A stretch of 64,000 nucleotides of DNA from Muscardinus avellanarius (Eukaryota > Chordata > Mammalia > Rodentia > Gliridae): NCBI GenBank assembly GCA_963383645.1, contig OY726557.1, forward strand, positions 158,251,599 to 158,315,598. Direction: 5' to 3'. The translations under genes were made by a program, and so were the position numbers. Position 1 is the first letter of the stretch. The number at the start of each line of letters is the position of its first letter. The notes below the pieces were generated by a model. It was given only the letters and a program-made list of their open reading frames with translations. It did not search any database and had not been told where the DNA came from. Below are positions 23,701 to 31,010 of the stretch, in pieces.

Positions 23701-26700
23701 GATCACTAAGTGTTAAGAAGCTCTGAGAATAATGTTATTCTAGACTTTCTTTTTGAAACAATATTATTTCAGGTTTCTTATTTTTAGAGGTAACTGCTAC
23801 AATTTATTTAGTGTTACTACTTCATAGGGATCTTACATATATTGTTTTTCTTTCTCACAATTACCTGGGGGCAAATTACTTCCTTAATAAAGGAAGTAAT
23901 TCCAAAGTTGTAAAATAAAAGTCATAAAAACAAAAAGCCACATCTACCTGACTCCCATACCTCAGGGCAAATATAATTATATTTTATATTTAATAAAGGA
24001 AATAATTCCAAAGTTGTAAAATAAAAGTCATAAAAACAAAAAGCCACATCTACCTGACTCCCATACCTCAAGAGTTACTAAGCTACTAGATTTGGGAGGT
24101 AACTACAAGGTATCTGTGTAGTTCAATTAGACTTTTGCTAAGTGAATTTGTAGGAGGCAGAATGCCCAGGCCAAAGATACTGCTTAACAGATCGCAGGCT
24201 TCTAGAGACTACCTGATTGTAGTGGGGTCCTCATCTAATTTGCTGTTTTGGATAAAGGAACTACCAACAAACTCAGCATTTGTGAGAATGGCATAAACTT
24301 GTGGGGGAGGCGGCGCCATTCCTGCTGTATGACAGGGTCGCAACTAGGAAGAGAATTCCGCAGGGCTGGAAGACTGGCAAAACTGAAGCCATGATCCCTT
24401 TTGATATTTAGTTATACAACGATAACATTAATGAAATTTGAAATTACTTTGAATGAGGATTGATGTTTTTTAATAATCTGATAATAGATGTGAATATGAC
24501 TGGAAAACGTCCTAAGATTTGTGCTGGGAATAGCACTAAGAAGAATACGACTATGGGAGAACTTTTAAGAAGCTACATAGAAAAGAGTTCTTTTCTCCTC
24601 TGCTTACAACACCTTACTCATTTAAGGTTTTAGCCATGAAAGGGAAAGTTAACTTTAGGCAAATTATACCTACTATGCAAGGCCCTCCGTATGTTGCTTA
24701 TAAGTTAGGGTGTCGACTGTGGTATCCCTCTTAGGGGGCTAGCACTAATCAGAATACTTTTCCACCTCCAACCAATCCTCCACTTCCCTACTGTGGGGAG
24801 CCATTAAGGCTTTCCCCTAGATTAATGTTTCTGACTCAGCTGACTGTCCTTCCCCGGAGTCAACAAGGTTTGGGGTCATGGAAAGTTCAGAATAAAAGGT
24901 CTGGAAGAAGATCAGATGGTGATGGCATGAGGGTACTGATTAACCTGTCTGTAATATATGTGCTTTGGATTTGGTCTTTATTGTATTCCGGCAGGTGGTG
25001 GCCTGTATGGGGAAATTCTGAAACTGAGGATCCCGTGAAGGACACCAATGAATAGAAAAAGAGCGCACTATTAGACTTGTGGTGGCTGTGAAACATGGGA
25101 ATTGTAATGTATAATAGGTCACTAAAGAAGATGCTTTGTGCTAGAAAAACAAAGACAGAAAATGAAGAAAGAAACTAAGACAGAAAATGAAGGCGCTTTC
25201 CCTTCACTCTTTAATGTAGCATTTGCTGAATGAAGTGTTTAAAAACCCAGATCTTTATCTTTAAATTCACTGCTTCAATCGGCTATAAATTGGGCTGCCA
25301 AGGAAGTGTTATTAGATATCTTAAATGCCGACAAAACTGGGTCAAGGAGGTGTTAGTAATTTCTTGAATACTGACTCAGGAATAGTCGTCGACCAGTAAG
25401 AAATATTGACCCAAGAGCAGGGGTCAGCCAGTAGAGATAGTAGGCTGGCAGCACCCCCCCCCTGCACATTAGAATAAATTGAATATTCTGAGAATTAAAT
25501 TCTTAGAGTTAAATTCTTCATCCTCACACCTCTCTTCAGAACCTGTACTTTTGCTGGCTGGCTCCAGCACCCTATACAGGAGTGTGTGATGAATGGAAAG
25601 CACCGAGTTAGTATTACTGGAAAATGGCTTGACATCAGGACTCTGCCATTCCTACAGAGGGTTGGGCAGGGAGGGACCTTCTTGGTCCCTGCTCACTAAA
25701 GCACAAAAGAGTTCTCTTGCTAAACAACTTAACAGATATTATAGAAAATTAGGTGTGGGTATTGTAGGTTAGAAAAAAAGTTTAGTGTGGATTTGGTTTG
25801 GTTAGAATAAGTTAATAAAATATTTAGTGGTTAAAATAGCAGACAAAATACACAGTTAATTTTAGAAGTAGAGATAGTAAGTTTAATATTTAGTAGTTAA
25901 GTTAGAGGATGGGATAAGTTTAGTTTAAGTTTAGTATGAGTGATGGAGAGATTGGCCAGGCAGAGCTCCCCTTTTTGGTGTTTTATAACCAAAGATCATA
26001 AGAATTCAAGAAAATAAATTGAAATATAAAATATGAGGGGACTTCCGGGAAGATGGCGACCGAGAAAAGTGGGGCTTAAGAGCCCCGCTAACAACCAATC
26101 TCCACTACCACAAAATCAGCGCCTTTCATAGCCAGAAAACACCATCACCAGAGAAACAAAAAAATCACCAGGCTCCAGAGAGAAAGCGGTCTGAGAACAG
26201 AGCTCAGAGCCACAGAGGAGACACACGGGCTTCACGCCCGAGGATGCGGCAGCAGTGCCATACTGCCGGCGGCAACGGCGACTTCACCAGACGGCTACAG
26301 CAAGCCGAGGTGAGCCGCTGCGCAACAGCCAGGCGGGATTTCTCGCCGCAGGTAAAATCTAAAGCTCCCAGTGGCTGAGCTCAGCATACGCCACAGGGAT
26401 TCAGAGTGGAAATCAAAACGAAGAAGAAATACGCCAGCCTCACGGCCAAGGGTATAGCAGTGGCGCCATATTGCCACCGGCGGCAGCAGCAGAGAATTCA
26501 CCGAATCCAGTACAGCTACATCTGCGTATTCAAGAACAGTGAGTCAAATTGCAGGCCACAGAGGAGAAATCCCAGTACTGTACTCCCTGGGACTTGACCC
26601 AGTGGGGGAGGGGCGGTGGCAGAGATATCACACCATAGGAGAACGTGCAACCTGGCACCCCCCACAGTCTAAAGCAGCCTCTATTGACTCTCTGGGTCGG

Positions 26701-29693
26701 AGACTCTGTGATAAAACCCAGTAAAGGAGTAGTGGGGTCTGAGATACTACTGACTCGAGATCCAGAGCACCTTAAGTGAAGTCATAGTGACCCAAGGGAA
26801 GAACCCAGAAAAGGCACAAACTTCCGAAATCATGCGAAAGAGGAATAATACTGGAGCAATGAATGTCCACAACCCCACAACATCAGAACCCGATAAAACA
26901 GAAAATCAGAGATTTCTAGAAGATCAAATCAGGAAAATAACTGTAGAAATAATAGAGGTGCTTCGAAAAGAACTCAGAGAGAGCCAAAAAGAGATAAAGG
27001 ATGCAATTAATGAAGTAAAGGCCTCAATTCAAAGCACAAATAACCGATCAGACCACATGGAGAACAGAATCTCGCTCTTAGAAGATGATCATTCCAAAAA
27101 TGAATGCATAGTTTCTAATCTAGGAAAAAATATCCAACAGCAGGAATCTGATATTGAAGAAATATGGGCCCATTTTAAGAGAGCTAACCTAAGAATAATT
27201 GGAATAGAGGAGGGAAAAGAAAGTGAAACCAAAGGGATCAACAATCTCTTCAAGGAAGTAATAGCAGAAAATTTTCCAAACATAGAGCAAGAGGTTGATA
27301 CACAGGTCCAGGAAACTTATAGAACTCCCTTTAGACAGGATCGGAGAAGAGGATACCCACACCACATAATTGTCAAAATGACCAATGTGGAAGCCAAGCA
27401 GAGAATCTTAAAGGCAACAAAAACAAAGGGCCAAGTGACATTCAGAGGCAAACCAATTAGAATCACTCCAGACTTCCCAAACCAAGTCATGAGAGCCAGA
27501 AGGGCTTGGAGTAACATATTCCAAACTCTGAAAGAAAACAACTTCCAGCCAAAAATTTCCTACCCAGCAAAACTTTCTATCAAATTAGATGGAGAAATAA
27601 GAAGCTTCCATGACAAAAAGAAACTGAAGGAATTTATGTCTTCAAAACCAGCACTAGAGAAAATACTCAAAGAGATTAACTATAAAGAAGAAATAGGTAA
27701 CACACACCAGAACCAGAGAAACAAGATTTTCCATCCAACAGACAATTAAGATTGGTTATCTGTGGAGATTCATTACTTATGTTAGTCTTTTACCTATCTC
27801 TAAATGGTATTGTTTGCCTTTATTGTTGTTAATTTTTAGGATTTCTAGTTGGAATATTAATATACCTTCAGATATAGCATTTGGAAATATTTTATCCCAT
27901 TCTATTAGTAACTGTTAACTCTGTTTACATTGTCTTTGGATATACAATATCTTTTTTTATTTTTTAGGGAGTTTGTATACTCTTCTGTTGCCTGTGCCAT
28001 TGAAATCATATCCAAGAAATCACTGCCAATTTCAGTGTTGTGAGGTTTTATGACCCAGATTTTCTCCTAAAAGTTTATAGTCTTAAGATTTATATTTAGG
28101 TCTTTTATCTATTTTGAGTTAATATTTGTATATGGGATTAGGTAAGGGTCCAACTTTATTCTTTTCCATGTAATTATTATTTTTCAACAATATTTAGTTA
28201 AAAGATTATTATTTCCACCACCAAATGTTCATGGAAACCTTGTCAAAAATAACTTGACAATATAGGGAAGAATTTAGCTCTAGGCTTTTATTTAACTCCA
28301 GTGGTTTATATATCTGCCTTTAGAACAGTACTACACTGTTTCAATTATTGTAGCTTTATATGGTTTGAAATCAGAAAATATATGTCTTCTAGCTTTGTTC
28401 TTTTTCAAGATCGTTTTGGGTATCTAAAGTCCATATTCCATATTAGGATAGATTTTTTTTCTGAAAAATAAATATATAAATATATGATAGTTTCACCTTA
28501 AAAAAATAGAAAAAAATATTCTCTGCTAAGAAAGAAAGTAAAAAGAAATATTGAAATGTTATCTTTAAGTCATCAAAAGCTTGGTATCAGACAAATGAAA
28601 CTGTTATGTGAGATTATCATTTTTAATTTTGGATAAATTGCTATAATACTAGATGTCAACCACTAAGCCAAGCATGGGAAGGAGGGATGGGAAGAGAATG
28701 GGGTGGGGATCGGGTGGGGGCTGACTGGGCGATGTGTGCATGTATGTCTACAAAAGTTTGTATCCCACTATGATGTATGAATACAGTGCACCAATAAAAA
28801 ATTTAAAAAAATTGAAAAAAATAAAAAAATAAAATATGAAAGTAAAATGCCTTGTGCCCCTTATAGACCTCTTAAAATCTTTGTGTTCCTTCTAATGGAA
28901 TAGCCCCTTGTTTTCTGTACTTTCAGTTTAGCCTTAGGTGTAAATGTACTTTGCAGAACTCCATTGATAATTAGGTTAATAATTAGAATAAAGTTGATTT
29001 TTGTGGCTAGGTAATCAGAATGAATTAGATGACATTAATTTGGATAATTTGGGGTGTTTTTTCAACCACGATATTGGGATATGTGCTCCTCGGGGCAGGT
29101 TGAATTGTTTTAGATAAAGCACAAAATGTACCCAGGTGTACTAAAAACATGTTTTGCTAAAAGTTGCTTATATTCAGGTGTATTGAGGATATGTTTTGTC
29201 AAAAGTTGTTAATACCAAATATTTCCATGTAAAAATATATAAAAATAAAGCATCAACTCTGAAGGAGTCATGCCTCCAAAAAAGGCTGTCTCTCATTCCC
29301 TCAGGTCACCGACTCTTCACCACCTTCGAAAACCCCTGAATTGGCTGGAGCTGGTTTTTGGCAAACTTGGCTGAATGGTTAAGCAGCTGATTGACAGAAT
29401 CAGAGAGTTGCCAGTGTACCTGGGAGGAAATGCAAAAATCAGCCGAGGGTAGTGGCACACACTTGTCATCCCAGCAGAGGGTGAGACAGGAGGATCCAGG
29501 TTCACAGACAGTCTCAGCTACTGAGTGAGGCCCTTTGCAACTCAATGAGACCCTGTTTAAAAATAAAGAATAAAAAAAAAATAGGGCTGGGGTGTAGCTC
29601 GGAGGTAGAATGCCCCTGGGTTCAAATGCTGCTGAGTTCCATCCCCAGTACCGCCAAAAAATACATAAATACTACTACTACTACTACTACTAC

Positions 29694-29726
<33 letters not shown>

Positions 29727-29876
29727 GGGTTGGGGTGTAGCTCGGAAGTAGAATGCTCCTGAGTTCCATCTTTGGTACTAAAAAATAAAAATAAAATAAA
29801 AAATAAAAAATCAGGCTGAGTTGTAGCTCAGAGGTACAATCCCCTGGGTTCAATCCCAACACCATAAAGAGAAGAG

Positions 29877-29919
<43 letters not shown>

Positions 29920-30966
29920 GAGAAAGAGAGAAAGAAAGAAAGAAGAAAGAAAACGCAAAAATTCACAAGATGGCTATTGATGGTGATAAATATAATCATT
30001 TACACTTAGGATTGAACAAATCAAATGTGTAAGTAGAGGGTGGAAAAGGCCTGAATCAACCTAATTCAGGAATCCAGAACTGGCAAAAGGGGGAAAACAA
30101 ACTTAAAGATTGTTATAAACTATTTGTCTTATATGCCAATAATATAATTTCAGCTAAACAGTTAATGTTGCCTGGATCTACTTAACACAAGTATAGTCTT
30201 CTGATCAAGAGTTATAGTTTGTCCATAATATATAAGCAGATAGTACCTAGAACACTTGGTTCAGTGATTTAGCGAACTGGACAATGTTTGAAGAGATTGG
30301 CCAGAATGAAGGAACCATGGCAAATCATTTTAAAGGTGGCATTAGATCTATGATAGATTTGGTGGGTGCTCAAATAGCCACTTTTATATAATTCAAAGGG
30401 TTTGGGTTTTGTTGTTGTTGTTGTTTTGTTTGCGGTACTGGGGATGGAACCCAGGGGCATTCTACCTCTGAGATATACCTTCATCCCTATTTTTTTATTC
30501 TTTATTTTGAAACAGAGTTTCACTGAGTTGCAAAGGGCCTCATTAAGTAGTAGCTGAGGCTGTCCTCAAACTGTGATCCTCCTGTCTCAGCCTCCCAAAT
30601 GCTGGGATTACAAGTGTGCGCCACCACGCCTGGCTTAATTCAAGGATGTTTGTATAGGAAAGGACTACACCATGTATATTTGAGAGCAAATCTCTGATTA
30701 GGGAGTAGAGGCCATAGGAAGACTAAAGACATTTCCAATAATTAGAGACATTTGAACACTGAGTGCATACTTTTTGTGGTATAAGCAGCCTGTCTCTACC
30801 TAGTTTGAGACCCTAAAAAGAGGTTCTCAGGAAAGTTGAGGCAAAAATTCTTTGCATCCTTGTTAGAATCTGGAATGTCCCCCAAAGTGCATGTGTTAAA
30901 AGCATGGTCCCCAAGAAAGCAAAGTTCAGGTGAGGGTGGAGGAATTAGGTGTCTGAGGGCATTGGG

Positions 30967-31010
<44 letters not shown>

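Larger units (their letters stand above)
26037..28828 (+). mobile_element. Chimeric LINE-1: 5' UTR, intact ORF1, inverted ORF2 piece, 3' end (HAL1-like)
   Basis: Flanked by TSD ATAAAATATGA (26026-26036 and 28829-28839). Parts: 5' UTR (26037-26786) starting GGGGACTTCCGGGAAGATGG with a YY1-type core; ORF1 (26787-27749); a non-coding part that from about 27970 to 28450 matches the antisense of LINE-1 ORF2 ('ttttgagttaatatttgtat', 'gtagctttatatggtttgaa'); a G-rich stretch at 28676-28730 typical of LINE-1 3' UTRs; and AATAAAAAA plus an A-rich tail. There is no sense ORF2, so it could move only in trans. Confidence 0.75.
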
